Positions 23,351 through 35,302 of a DNA stretch of 64,000 bases are shown piece after piece. The DNA comes from Diphasiastrum complanatum (lineage: Eukaryota; Streptophyta; Lycopodiopsida; Lycopodiales; Lycopodiaceae): NCBI GenBank assembly GCA_029204225.1, contig CM055097.1, positions 41,396,028-41,460,027 of the forward strand. The letters are read 5' to 3'. Position numbers and translations under genes: made by a program. The stretch's first letter is position 1. The number at the start of each line of letters is the position of its first letter. Below the pieces are notes generated by a model. The model was not told the origin of the DNA. It saw only the letters and a list, made by a program, of their open reading frames with translations, and did not search any database.

Positions 23351-24468
23351 GGGGGGGGTGTGATTTTATGTACACGAGGATGGTCTTTCTAGTGACCATA
23401 GCTGATGGTAAGGGTCACTTGAGATGTTACAGTGAGCCATTACAGTAAGACATAGCTTTAAAAATTGCTCAAACTAGTTGCAGCTAGCCCATTTGAGTAG
23501 GACGTAAGTTTTTGATTTAAATGAACCAAAAGGAAGGTCTCTAAAAAGACCATTCCGTTGCTAAACATTGACTGGAAAAGATTATATTTTATCTTACCCA
23601 AAATCCAAATGTGGGCTGTAAGAAAATCTCTGCAATCACTCTCCATTTGATTGACTACCGAATCCGTCAGAATCCTCACGAACAATAAAAGAATCTTTTT
23701 GGCCATGTGAATTTCTGATTATGGAATTGTATGGTTTTCCAGGCAGACAAGTTTATGGAGACGACCTTTCTGCCATGGAATGGATTTTCATTTTAGTTCA
23801 AAAAATTTGATGGAAACTTTTATTCAGGCATGATAGTGACATGACCTGATGTTTACCTCCATATATTTGAACCTTGAAGCTCATAGAGAAGCTCAAAAAG
23901 CAGCTTACACAGAATATGCAACATGATTGCTTATCCTAATGACTAAGTTCATCTCGAAGTCCTGATGGCATCAACCCAACCCCGGCCCCGCCCCCCCCCC
24001 AAAAAAAAACCCATCTACCAATCTACAAATAAAGGCCATAATAGAAGAATAGGCATTGGATAACTAACGGGAGCATAGTAAACACACACGATTACCTGAG
24101 AAACGGAAAAAGGCCTATTTGCAGGAGGGTAGACATGCAGCCATCGTCCAGTGGGGAAGGTAGAAGCAGATGAAGCTGCAAATGGCATATGCAATCGCTG
24201 CTGCTCCTGCTATAAATAGCGGTGGCAATGACGGTGGCAAAAGCTTTATTATCTATGCGGGGGCAAGGAGTAATCAGTCACATGGAAGCCCTCGCATACA
24301 ACACTGGATGTATGCCACCCAAATTTAAAAGGCACAGGAGCATTTTAGCCTGACCTAATATTACTCATAGAAGGTTGGCCAAGTTCATTACCTTAGCATC
24401 CAAAGTTTCTTTACTCTCAAGTTCAAGCCTTAGTTGAAAATCAAGATCCATATTATTCCGAGTTAACC
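23351..24468. other. No gene recognised; C10/A9 homopolymer at 23991-24009
   Basis: Mixed sequence with short frames on both strands. A run of Cs abutting a run of As is the only notable feature. This is probably flanking DNA between two Copia remnants. Confidence 0.35.
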
Positions 24469-25930
24469 TTATGAGACTAAGCTTTGTCCATGAAATTTTT
24501 CAAAAGTAGATTTGTCCCATGAGAAGTCCCATGAGAAGTCCGTAAAGAAGTTGCTTTTGAGCCATACACGTAACTCCTTTGGAACTCTCATGCTTTGGGG
24601 CTGATCCTCAAGATCTTCTTCCTTTTGATGCTCCTCTTCAATGCAAGCAAGATCACACTTTTCCAATATCTCCTCTTGAGTGATCTCCTCCTTTGCCAAA
24701 CTCATTCTTTCAAAAGCAACACTAGCTTCCATGCTTAAAGTGGACATCCAAACCACTTTCTAAGAGTAGACCAACACTAAGCATATTCTTGGTGATTGAT
24801 GATACATAAAGGACATTTTCTAGATCCATGCATTTTGAGGATTCTAGACACAAAGAGATGGTGCCAACACCATCTATCCTACACTCTTCATCATTTGTAG
24901 TAAAGACAAACTTTTTAGCAGCATTGAAAGAGTGTAAGGTTGAGAAAAAGTCCTTTTCACAAGACATGTGGGAGCTAGCCCCACTGTCGATCCACCAATT
25001 GTCTCTTGAATTGATATTGCTTGTTGGTGAGGATGTAGATGCCATCAAGAAGACATCTACTTCATCCTCCTCCTCCTCCTTTGCAAGGTTTCCTTGTTTG
25101 TCCTCCTCCACTTGTGCTCTTAGCCTCTTGTAGCATTCAGATGCATAATGCCCTTTCTTTCCACAAAAGAAGCATTTCTGCTTTGACTTGTCCTTTGAGC
25201 TTGATGCATCATCATCTTCTTTGGCCTCCTTTGGATGCTTCTTCTTTCCATTGGTCTTGTTTTTGCCCTTGAATGAGAAATTGGCTTTCTCATCACCATC
25301 CTGCAAAGACAAGGAACTCATCCTAGATTTTTCATGGAGCATCCTACACTCTTCAGCCATTAATACACTTTGAAGTTTTTCTATAGTTGGCAAAGTGTCT
25401 TGGATGGCAAAACTTCGGACCAAATTTGCAAAGTCATCTCCTAGACCATTAAGGACAATTTGTACAAGCTCTCCATCATGAATCTTCTCTCGAATGGAAG
25501 CCAACTCCCTATTTAGAGACTTGCTTCTAAGTACATGATCTTGTGCACTCTCCTCACTTCTTCTCGTTCTTTGCAAAATTTGATTTCTAAGCATGAGTAC
25601 TCTTGAAATGTTACTAGATTCATGGATTGATTTTAAAGACTCCCAAGCCTCTTTAGCACTGGTTCATGCTGATACTTCTCTCAACAAATCATTGCTCACA
25701 TTCATCTTCACACAATGAAGTGCAAGCCTAGATCTCTTATTGTATCTAGCTAACTCATGTGCACCTAGAGGTTTATCATTTTCAATGAAGAACTCATAAA
25801 GGTCTTGGAGCACCAAGAGTGACTCCATCCTAACCTTCCAAATAGCATAATTTGTAGAATTCAATCTCTCACTAGCTTTTAGAAGGTATGCTCCAGCAGA
25901 TCCCATCTTACTAGTGACTTCTACAAACAA
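24469..25930 (-). pseudogene. Copia gag-protease with internal deletion
   Basis: Gag begins in the frame 25930-25664 (ASERLNSTNYAIWKVRMESL) and resumes at 25594. The 290-codon frame contains the Gag helices, a Lys-rich linker, the zinc knuckle CFFCGKKGHYASEC and the protease active site DSGASSHM, ending near 24722. A frame beginning about 24756 then gives an acidic segment rich in EE and a PKELRVWLKSN stretch, like the linker between integrase and reverse transcriptase. So integrase has been deleted and the remainder joined out of frame. A 12-bp duplication (CCATGAGAAGTC twice, about 24517-24540) lies near the end. Its primer-binding site and 5' LTR follow at 26199-26866. Confidence 0.88.
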
Positions 25931-26198
25931 GAAATAAATTTGATTGACTTGAAACTCACAAAGGTCTCACACTTGCAGCGTTTCACTCAAATTTGATTTC
26001 TAATCCAACAAATGGACTTATAATCACATGTTCAAAGGTGCCCAGACATGTGGATAGTACAGATTTGGACCATTACCAAGTTTGGGATCAAATCTCACCA
26101 AAATCAAGATTCTAGCTTGCCCTCTCAATACTAGTTTTTAGCACCAAAACTTGCTAAAAATGGATTTGCATTAGATCAATTCTTATGCTCTTGTACTT

Positions 26199-26211
26199 GG
26201 CTCTGATACCA
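26199..26211 (-). promoter_or_regulatory. Copia primer-binding site (initiator Met tRNA type)
   Basis: The minus strand reads TGGTATCAGAGCC then AAGTACAAG, directly after the LTR end ...TTTCACA. Complete and canonical, in contrast with the shortened copy at 63943. Confidence 0.9.
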
Positions 26212-26866
26212 TGTGAAAGTACTGTACTTTAGGACCATAAATGGACATACAAAAGATCCACAAGAGTGATTGGATGCTTGCTTAACAATCTATCAAAAAA
26301 CTAGACACAAAAAAGTTGATCTAGATTGGCAATTTGACAAACAACAAGCATTAACAATCAAAAGCAATGATCAACATTGAAATCTGATCCCACACATGTG
26401 TAATACAGGCTGTAGTACGGCCTTCAATCTGAAAAACAAGTAGAAATTGATTTGGTTGCATTTGGATCACAAAAACTCAATGTACATAGTGAACTAGCTT
26501 GAGATTGCCAATGAGCTCCGAAAAGTTTCTATCTTCTCACTATGGAGAGAGGGAATACATAGCAAATTCGACTTCCTTCTTGAAGTTAGGTGGATTTCCA
26601 GCATGTAATAAGGAAGTTAACTCACTCTCCTTGACCTAAAATGAAACCCTAGCCTAGATCCTTCACCTTAAACTTAGGTGTAGGTCCTATAAAGTAGGGA
26701 TGACCACCAAATAGACATGACCAACTCTCTTGACTTGACCTAACCTACATTAGGAGTGGGTTGTCATGTGGCATATTGGCCTTACATGTGTGGAACCCAA
26801 TTATACACAATGTTCTACATGGTTTTTGATCAAGCTAGATTTGCCAATTTTTGGCAATTCTTCACA
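26212..26866 (-). mobile_element. Copia 5' LTR, minus orientation
   Basis: Bounded on the minus strand by TGTGAAGAATTGCC and TACTTTCACA. It is nearly identical, reverse-complemented, to 30675-31375. Differences are scattered substitutions plus two gaps, of about 39 and 9 bases, present only in the other copy. LTR B' starts immediately after its outer end. Confidence 0.9.
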
Positions 26867-27515
26867 AAATTAGATTTAGAACTTAGACATAGGAAACTTA
26901 AGATTAGAAATATAGTCTTAAGTTTTTCTAAGTTTAGAAACTTTGAAGTTCTAAATCCTAAGCTAGAAGTTCTAGAAAGGCTAGAAATAGATTAGTCCCA
27001 TAAGTTAGTGGCTACTTATGGAAGACCCTCCTTGCCATAAAAGGAGAGGTATTTGCCTTGTAAATAACACTTGAGATTATGCTAAATTGCTCTCTATTTG
27101 AAAAATCATTCTATTTCTTTGTGTTCCCATTGGAAGATGCATAGCTTGAGGGAAGGTGCTCGGGCCTCCTCTTGTCTCCTTTCATTGGTTTTTATTGTGG
27201 CATGTTTCTAATTGCTTTATGCTTAGTTTAGCCGCATTCTATCATTTTCAATCCCTTTGGGTGTTAATCTAGGATTTAGTTTAATCACCTTGCTAGTTGA
27301 GTAAGCCTTAGTAAGGTCTTGTATTTTGTCATCTTAGGTTGTTTCATTTCCGTTCCGAACTCTAGTTGGGTAAGCCTTAGTACTTCATCATTGTTTTTAT
27401 TTTCGCATTCCCGTTTGAAGCTTGGTAGGAACTTAGAAAGTGGACGATCCTCTCTATACTACATCACATCGTGAGTAGATCTAGCCAACACGCACAAACA
27501 AGATTTATTCCAACA
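26867..27515 (+). mobile_element. 5' LTR of Gypsy element B', plus strand
   Basis: Plus-strand relative of the LTR at 6674-7280, ending in CCAACA next to its primer-binding site. The left end abuts the Copia LTR. The beginning includes clustered CTTAAG/TTAGAA words not obvious in the other copy. Confidence 0.65.
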
Positions 27516-27540
27516 TTGGCGTCGTTGCCGCTTTTTAAGC
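27516..27540 (+). promoter_or_regulatory. Primer-binding site of Gypsy element B'
   Basis: TTGGCGTCGTTGCCGCTTTT, matching 6650-6673 on the opposite strand with one clear base change. About 170 bases of leader follow; they resemble the Gag-leader region of element B, including a TCTTCTCTTCAGGTCCTA-like segment. Confidence 0.7.
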
Positions 27541-27705
27541 ATTTTTTACCTAGCTTCTTTTTCTTTTGTTTTTTTCGCCTCCGTGTTGTGTGTTTGCTTG
27601 TTTGCTTGCTTTCTATCTTCCAACCACAACACGAGTCTTCTCTTCAGGTCCTACACGAACTGCGAAGCAACTCATCAATGTTGGGTTATCTCACAACTGC
27701 TGGAA

Positions 27706-28259
<554 letters not shown>

Positions 28260-28931
28260 CCTTTTTGCAGGACTTTTAATGTCACAGGGCCTAATAGTCA
28301 AGTTAGTGAATAAAAAGGGTTCCCACCAAAATTCAAATTGGTTCCCTCCAATTTTTGAATGCGTTCCCTCCACTTTTTGAATTTCAAAGATTTGAGGCCA
28401 AAGCCCTAAAATCCACTATATATAGTGGTAGTTTCGAATATTGTAAACACTTTCTCTCTTCATTTCAATACAAGCAGGTTGGTCCTCTTGTGAAATGGAT
28501 AGGGAATGTCCTTGCTCTTCTTCTTTCTTTCTCCATCTCTCATGTTTTCTTTGGATTTGCTAATTGTTGGGATTGATCTTTGTTACTTTTGTTGAGAGAG
28601 AAGAGAGAGACAAAAGTAAGGTTTTCCTTCACTTAAGTAGTGCTAATGGATCGTAGTGTTATTTGTTAGTGTTAGTGGATCGTAGTGTTAATGGAGTAGT
28701 GTTAATTCTTAGTGTTCAATATGAATCATATGCATCATATGCTTAGTGTTAGATTTAAATCATATGCATCATATGCTTAGTGTTAGATACGAATCATATG
28801 CTAGATTATGAACTATGTTATTGCTCTCATGGGAACTAATCTCCGCGTGACAACTAGTTAATCCTCTTCATCTCCTTGATGCTTGTGTGCTTGGATCTAG
28901 GGTTGAGGGTGCATAGGAAATACCTACTACA
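28260..28931 (+). mobile_element. 5' LTR of Gypsy element A', plus strand
   Basis: Plus-strand relative of 2759-3530, ending CTACTACA. The promoter region has a perfect 16-bp palindrome centred on a TATA box (CCACTATATATAGTGG, 28413-28428). Downstream, 28630-28830 repeats TAGTGTTA and ATCATATGC words several times. Confidence 0.7.
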
Positions 28932-28932
28932 A

Positions 28933-28953
28933 TTTCGGCGCCATTGTTGGGGA
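28933..28953 (+). promoter_or_regulatory. Primer-binding site of Gypsy element A'
   Basis: TTTCGGCGCCATTGTTGGGG directly follows the LTR end. It is related to the site at 2733-2757 with several changes, so it is probably no longer a good primer match. Confidence 0.65.
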
Positions 28954-29045
28954 TCTATGCCAATTTTACATTTTACAACATGTATTTGATTGATGGATGG
29001 ATGTTAGCTTGCATTTAGGCATCAGATTTTCTTGATAGAGGATGA

Positions 29046-29553
29046 ACTGATGTACTTGAACAGCCATTTGTCGCTCCACAAGTTATTGTTAGAAGGTCAC
29101 CTCGTCTAGATTTGCCAAACTATAATGGGTTATCTAATCCAGTCAGATTTCTCAAAATCTTTTTCAAATATAGGAAAGTTTTTCCACAAGATAAACTTAA
29201 GCTATTTCCTATGGCCTTAACTGGAGCAGCACAAGATTTGTTTTATAACCAAGATGAGACTGAATGTATAGATTGGGAAGTGGTGAAAGCTGGCCTAATC
29301 ACAAGATTTAAACTCAGAAAGTTTACGGAAGATCACTTCCTACTTTTAAGTAAAATTAAAATTGGAAAGAAAAAAAATGGCGCGAGATTATATTGAACGG
29401 GTCAAACATCTCAGATCTGAGTGTGATCCTGAGCTAATAAATAATGATGTTATGATTATGTGGTTTTTAGCAGGTCTACCTAAACCGATTAGACATGAAC
29501 TTAAACGTCGAGCTGATTATACGTCATTACAACATGTAACTAGAATTAGGTAG
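29046..29553 (+). pseudogene. Gypsy A' gag fragment
   Basis: Encodes the first half of the family A capsid: VRRSPRLDLPNYNGL, then KLFPMALTGAAQD and MWFLAGLPKPIRHELKRR. A short segment is missing after PVRFLKIF. The frame shifts at the A-rich run near 29368 and the fragment ends near 29553, where unrelated sequence begins. It corresponds to roughly 1545-1040 of element A on the other strand. Confidence 0.85.
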
Positions 29554-29822
29554 TTCCTCAAGCAAAAGAAATTTTATGCGTTCATTGTTCATTCTTAATG
29601 TGATAGAAGGTGGTTGTATCCCAGGCTTTCACAAATCTATCAACTATTGTGCCAACACTAGTTGCAAATTGCACAAGGCAAGTGGAAACACCAAATGCAA
29701 TAGAACTTCAAAAGATTACCTTGCATACCCATTATAGTGCAGCTCTAACTGAATGGTGTTGAACTCGATAAGAAGGTCACGTACAAATCTTTTTCCAAGT
29801 GTGAAGGATTGAAAAATACTTT

Positions 29823-30464
29823 TTGGAAAGTATTAGTAGACATGAGGTGACTTGTTTCTTACCTTTAAGATTCATGGTGTTTATTACTTTGTATGACAAG
29901 ACAATGAAATGGGAAGCTTTGAAATCTACATTTGTTGTTGATAAAGCAATTTCATTGGATAACTATTTTTGTAATAGTTTGAATAGAGTCATAAAAGATG
30001 AAACATCATTTGCTTTGGAAATCTTTGTGTCCACATTCTTTTTGCATGATCATTCCAATGTAAGGACCAAAGATTATCCTATTTCAATGATAGGAATAAT
30101 GGTAGTGTTTTGCTCTTCAAGTAGAGATTGTAGAATCTACTTGTTTTCCATCAAAGAAGTTGTCAATGGTGGAAATGTGATCTTTCAAGAGTGGAAGATT
30201 TGTAAACTTGAAGAAGTAGCTTTGGACCAACACCTTATTCAATTCATTGAAGTTTTGAAGTCAAGTCAAGTGGAGGAGCAAGCTCAAGACCCGAGGACTC
30301 CAAGAAGAACCATGAGTATCAAGATGGAGCCATCCAGGCTCAATCATATGGATCAAGCAAGGCAAGTTGTCTTTGGCAACATTATGTATGCACTTAGTAG
30401 TTTTATTGATGTATCTTCAAGTGCACAAAATGCCTTGGAATCCATGTCTTGGCATGATGTATAA
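29823..30464 (+). CDS. Unidentified 213-codon ORF upstream of a Copia 3' LTR
   Basis: The ORF runs from ATG at 29823 to TAA at 30462, long for this AT-rich setting and free of stops although neighbouring elements are riddled with them. I see no RT, RNase H, integrase or zinc-knuckle motif. The N-terminal half is hydrophobic to mixed; the C-terminal half is charged and Gln/Glu-rich (SSQVEEQAQDPRTPRR). It ends about 200 bases before the polypurine tract at 30663, the position of extra 3' ORFs or env-like regions in some plant LTR elements. It could equally be captured host sequence or chance. No function is assigned. Confidence 0.4.
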   Translation: MESISRHEVTCFLPLRFMVFITLYDKTMKWEALKSTFVVDKAISLDNYFCNSLNRVIKDETSFALEIFVSTFFLHDHSNVRTKDYPISMIGIMVVFCSSSRDCRIYLFSIKEVVNGGNVIFQEWKICKLEEVALDQHLIQFIEVLKSSQVEEQAQDPRTPRRTMSIKMEPSRLNHMDQARQVVFGNIMYALSSFIDVSSSAQNALESMSWHDV

Positions 30465-30472
30465 TTTTTGAA

Positions 30473-30661
30473 GTGTGCTACATGTATATAGACACATTTG
30501 TGGAACATCTTGTAAGGGATCCTTTAAGAGGTGGTGAAAGATCCTTCATGGACATCATTCTCTATTGGAGTCTCAAAAGTTCCTTGTTTGTAGCTGGATT
30601 TTTAGACACTTCTAAAAGCTTTCATTCATCTGTCAATAGAGTTGTAAATAGATCAAGCTAA
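30473..30661 (+). other. Short 62-codon ORF before the polypurine tract
   Basis: Follows the 213-codon ORF in a different frame and ends exactly at the polypurine tract. Residues such as SFMDIILYWSLKSSLFVAGFLD look like a hydrophobic segment. May continue the same decayed frame; not recognised. Confidence 0.2.
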
Positions 30662-30662
30662 A

Positions 30663-30674
30663 TTTGAGGAGGAG
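30663..30674 (+). promoter_or_regulatory. Copia polypurine tract
   Basis: TTTGAGGAGGAG immediately before the LTR start TGTGAAG. It marks the 3' end of a plus-strand Copia element. Confidence 0.85.
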
Positions 30675-31375
30675 TGTGAAGAATTGCCAAAAATTGGCAA
30701 ATCTAGCTTGATCAAAAACCATGTAGAACATTGTAAATATTGTGTATAATTGGGTTCCACACATGTAAGGCCAAGATGCCACATGGCAACCCACTCCTAA
30801 TGTAGGTTAGGTCAAGTCAAGATAGTTGGTCATGTCTATTTGGTGGTCATCCCAACTTTATAGGACCTACACCTAAGTTTAAGGTGAAAATTTGACCAAC
30901 TAGCTACCTGCCAAGCATATGTCTAGGATCTAGGCTAGGGTTTCATTTAAGGTCAAGGAGAGTGAGTTAACTTCCTTAATACATGCTGGAAATCCACCTA
31001 ACTTCAAGAAGGAAGTCGAATTTGCTATGTATTACCTCTCTCCATAGTGAGAAGATATAAACTTTTTGGAGCTCATTGGCAATCTCAAGCTAGTTCACTA
31101 TGTACATTGAGTTTTTGTGATCCAAATGCAACCAAATCAATTTCTACTTGTTTTTCATATTGAAGGCCGTACTACAGCCTGTAGTACACACATGTGGGCT
31201 CGTATTTCAATGTTGATCAATGCTTTTGATTGTTAATGCTTGTTGTTTGTCGAATTGTCAATCTAGATCAACTTTTTTGTGTCTAGTTTTTTGATAGATT
31301 GTTAAGCAAGCATCCAATCACTCTTGTGGATCTTTTGTAGATCCATTTATGGTCCTAAAGTACAGTACTTTCACA
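30675..31375 (+). mobile_element. Copia 3' LTR, plus orientation
   Basis: TG...CA-bounded LTR (TGTGAAGAATTG to ACTTTCACA), the same family as 26212-26866 but in opposite orientation. It carries two extra segments relative to that copy, near 30750 and 30890. No TG...CA mate in the same orientation was found to its left. Confidence 0.9.
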
Positions 31376-31712
31376 AGTTTAAGCTATTTTATTATTATTT
31401 AAGCTTCTACTCATAGACTTACAAAACACATGCCACGGCGAAAATTTATTAATAGACATTCATACGTGGACTTACAAAACACATCTCACGTTATTTAATT
31501 TTTCTCTGTGTTACACAGATGCTAACAATGGTTTCTGTGCTATCAAAAGTCACATCAATTAAATAATCATCTTATTGAATTTTTTTCACACCCAGCAGAC
31601 TGGGTTTTAGATTTGTTTAGCGGTAGCAGCACTACCAGCGCATAGGCTGTTCAAAAAGACAAGCACGTTGTTGTTGTATATCTAGATTCTAGCTTAGTAT
31701 GTAAAAATACGA

Positions 31713-31979
31713 ATGAAATCTCTATCAGTCTTGCCAGATGAATTAACTGAGGTAGGAAAATCTATAGATGACGAAGACTCTATAATTCCACTGTCGAAAG
31801 AATCACAACCTCCCGCTAGTGAGAAAGTGGATGACAGAGGGGACTTTGCAGATGTCTTAGTTCAAGACTACAATATTGTGACTGTAGAGGAAATTGTACA
31901 AGAGGTTGTCATTGTCTCTATTGAGACTCCTCTAGAAAAGCCCAAAGATGTCAATGATCTTGATGATTTTTTAGAATAG
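31713..31979 (+). other. Unidentified acidic 88-codon ORF
   Basis: From ATG at 31713 to TAG at 31977; Asp/Glu-rich, with DDEDSIIPLSKESQ and ending DVNDLDDFLE. Its composition differs sharply from the AT-dominated DNA after it, so it may be a fragment of a real coding region. No domain recognised. Confidence 0.25.
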
Positions 31980-32900
31980 TGTACATGACTATTTTGTGAT
32001 TTTGATAATTATATTTGAATTTCAAACTTTTGTGTCATGGAGTTTTTAAATTCATTTATATTTTTTAATATTATTTGTTACTTGAAATATTTTAAAATTT
32101 ACTTCAATGTTATTCTTTAAAGTTATTTAATATTTTAGTAAATCTTTATTTTTATGAATGTTGTTATGGAATGACAATACTATTTTGAATTTGTTCTAAA
32201 ATCATATTCTCAAAAAATTAATGAATTACTATTAAAATTGGTTATATTTTTCATCTTTTAAAATACTGAAATTTACTAATATAATTTCAAGTTCTTAATT
32301 ATGATAATACTAAAGATAAGATTCTTTTTTTAAAAAAATTAAATACAAAGTCATGTAGTTTTAGATGTTTATTTAAATAATTTTTTTTTCAAAATTAATG
32401 TTTATATTCTATAGACCAAAATTACAAAAAAAAAAAATTGAATCTCAACAAGTAATTAGCTTAAAAGATTAAAATTTTATAAAATATTAATTTGAATTTA
32501 TATTGCATTTATAAAAAATTATTTCAAACAAATTTTTTTTAATATTTTAAAATAGTTGTTACTAGATAATTTCTCAAATAATCAAAATAATTTTGTTTTG
32601 TTGATTTTCATATTTTTTTGTTTAATGTTTTTGTTTTCTTATTAATTAATTTAAAATATGTGCAAAATTGAATATATTATACTAGAAAACCAAAAAAAAA
32701 AAAAAAAGTAGGTGACTCAAATTTTTAAGCAGAAGATCAAAATTCAAAATCAGATTTTCTCGATGAGTCATAATTTTTCGAGTCATTGTATATTTTCAGT
32801 ACATGGTATTTTTCGATACGATCAACCAAAAATCTGACCCTCGTCGCGACGTTGACTATCCACCTACTCTATACATACATTTATGGTCAGAATGACGGCT
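31980..32900. other. Very AT-rich, gene-free stretch
   Basis: Nearly pure A/T words with A and T homopolymers (for example As at 32692-32706). No reading frame of note. An AT-rich spacer or matrix-attachment-like DNA are possibilities, untested. Confidence 0.5.
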
Positions 32901-33024
32901 ACCTATTGTAGGACAAATCTAGTAAATTAAGTAGATTAATGTCATGTTTTTAATGTACTGGTAATCATTGACATCCAATAATCAATGTGAATCTACAATA
33001 GAGTCAACGTCCTGATCAGATTTA

Positions 33025-34205
33025 TTATTCAGTAGGCATTACTCTATAGCTAACAAGTTTTTGTTCAAGCGTATCTTCAGGAGTCACATTAGGAACCACG
33101 GTAGTGGGGCTCTTATTTTGCATAAAAATTGTCGCATTAGATGCCTCTGCCGAAAGTAGTTTGGCAAGCCCATTTGCTTCATCATTGAGTATGCACTCTC
33201 CACAATGGTGCAATTTTTCCTCTCAGTTGTCCCATTACTATGTGGCATATGTGATTGAGTAAATTTTCTTTTGATTCCATGCTCCTTGCAAAATGCTTCA
33301 AATTCTTTCCCTTTGTATTCACCCCCTCTATTTGATCTTAGCACCTTAATGCATGCATCCAACTAGTTCTCTACCAAAGCTTTGAATTCCTTGAAGTGAG
33401 AAAATGAATTAGATTTCTTCTTCAAGAAGTAGATCCATGTTCTCCTAGAGCAATCGTCAATGAATATCATGAAGTAGTAGGCTCCTCCCAATGACATGGT
33501 CTTCATAGGTCCACACAAGTCACTATGGATGAGCTCAAGTGGCTTCTTTGCTCTAATGGATCCCCCTTCTTGAATTTGTATCTATGGTGCTTCCCCATCA
33601 CACATTCTTCATAGATGGAATGTTGCTCATCCTGTACTGCAAGTATTCCAATTACCATCTTCAATTTGGCCATCAACCATAGACTTTCATAGTTCAAATG
33701 GCCCATTCTTCTGTGCCCCAACTCAGATTGTGAAGCTATTGACAATGCTAAACCATATTTTCTAGGTTTGGCCATATCCAACTTGTAGAGCCCACAATTA
33801 TTATCTCAATATCATGTTGCTACAATCTTGCAATCGCGATCCATATATTTCATCAAACAACTGTCTTTGCAAACTCAACCTTTAGTCATTGATTTGCCAT
33901 GACCCCCACTGAAAGCAAGCTCTTTTTTGTAAGTCCAGGTACATAAAGCACATTTGAAATGTTCTTTATCTTACCATCTGGAAACTGTACATATACATTG
34001 CCGACGTCTTGAATTTGGCACTCTTCCCCATTGGCCTGCGTGACCTTCTCTCCATCATGGATTGGCGAGAAATTCTCGAACAATCATGCTTTCCATTCAT
34101 GTGTCTAGTGGCGCCCGAATCAATGAACCATCTAGCACCATCATTCACCTGAGATGTCAATGTCGATGATGTTAGATTTCTTATGCTCAGCCTTAAACAA
34201 ATCAT
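33025..34205 (-). pseudogene. Copia protease-integrase fragment
   Basis: Read leftward, a protease site (FIDSGATRHM) near 34130 is followed by a frameshift and the segment VLYVPGLTKKSLLSVG (about 33910). The integrase zinc region is next, with LGHRRMGHLNYESL and then YEECVMGK, where the first Cys of the HHCC finger is replaced. The catalytic core has HMPHSNGTTERKN (about 33230). The frame is broken at least four times and ends near 33025, before reverse transcriptase. Gag is not recognisable to the right, where a minisatellite begins. Confidence 0.85.
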
Positions 34206-34254
34206 TCAAGTAACGAGCATCCTGAAAACCGAAGGCCAACTACATGTTTTCGGA

Positions 34255-34700
34255 CCTTCACATTTTTCTTTGAGATTTTTTGCCTTAATCATTTTTAAGA
34301 CACCTTAGCCTTTTTTGCACCTTCACGAAAAATGCAACACAGTGGCCAAGTGGCCAGAATGCCTTAGATACCATTTTAACGCACCTTTGCCTTTTTCGCC
34401 CCTTCGCGAAAAATGCGACAAAGTGGGCACACTACCTTGGAAACCATTTTTGGCACCTTCGGCTTTCTCGGCTTTTTTGCTATCTTTAATCTAAGGCACC
34501 TTCGCCTTCTTCGATGCCTTTAGTCTAAGGCACCTTCGCCTTCTTCGCTGCCTTCAATGTAAGGCACCTTCGGCTTTTTCGCCTTTTTCAGCTTCTTCGC
34601 TGCCTTCAGTCTACGGGTGCCTTAGAAATTTACACACCTTAAGTCTAAGGGCACCTTCAGGATTTGCATACCTTCAGTCTAAGGGCACCTTCGAGTTTTT
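34255..34700. repeat. Imperfect CACCTTCG(CC/GC)TTTTTCG minisatellite
   Basis: Words of the type AAGGCACCTTCGCCTTCTTC recur many times with spacers such as GCCTTCAGTCTA. Examples start near 34306, 34383, 34450, 34496, 34538, 34563, 34618 and 34647. Its complement contains GGCGAAGG, the motif repeated in the leader of element A. Confidence 0.75.
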
Positions 34701-35160
34701 CGCGTTTTTGTACATTGGCAAACCGACGTCACCAACTTATCATCAACCCTAAAATAGTTGGAGAAACAAATATCCTAAGGGCGGTTACCAACTTTGTAAA
34801 TATGCAAAACTGGAGTAAATGGCAGGTAAGGCATAAGATATTTCTCTCTCAACACTTGTAAAAATATATATTAGCTGAATCAAGCTATGTAAGTGTTAAT
34901 TGAATTTCTCTTTCAATTGGAGTTATCTGTAGCTAGCGTTATCATGCTCAGAAGATGAAGTTATTACTACAAGTGATTGTACTCCTGTTGATATTAATCA
35001 GAGTGCAATTTTTGTCTCACTCATGCGTTGTTCATTTGCGCAATTTGTATAAATTCTTCTACTTGAATATTTCTGCTGCTAATTGTTGCATTTCTGTTCC
35101 TACATGCTGCGCTCAAAGCATCGAGCTTTCGCTACCGCTCACACCCACAGTCTCAGGACA
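34701..35160 (+). mobile_element. 5' LTR end of a Copia deletion derivative (left edge unknown)
   Basis: Inferred from the primer-binding site at 35161; the LTR ends ...CTCAGGACA. The left boundary cannot be placed and may lie within the minisatellite. Confidence 0.45.
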
Positions 35161-35173
35161 TGGTATCAGAGTA
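35161..35173 (+). promoter_or_regulatory. Copia primer-binding site, one base changed
   Basis: TGGTATCAGAGTA, like the initiator Met tRNA type with GCC replaced at the end. Places the downstream gag fragment on the plus strand. Confidence 0.75.
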
Positions 35174-35302
35174 GACATTTCAGTAATCTGTATTTCTACT
35201 TTAGATTATCAGTCTTGTTTCTATCAATACGTCTTCTAGCAAACGCGCAGCCAACAGTATTTCGACAACCATTGTTTCTACCAATGATCTCATTCAACCA
35301 GA

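Noticed and set aside
34255-34700. CRISPR-like array
   Set aside because: Repeat units vary in length and sequence and have no unique uniform spacers; the context is plant nuclear DNA.
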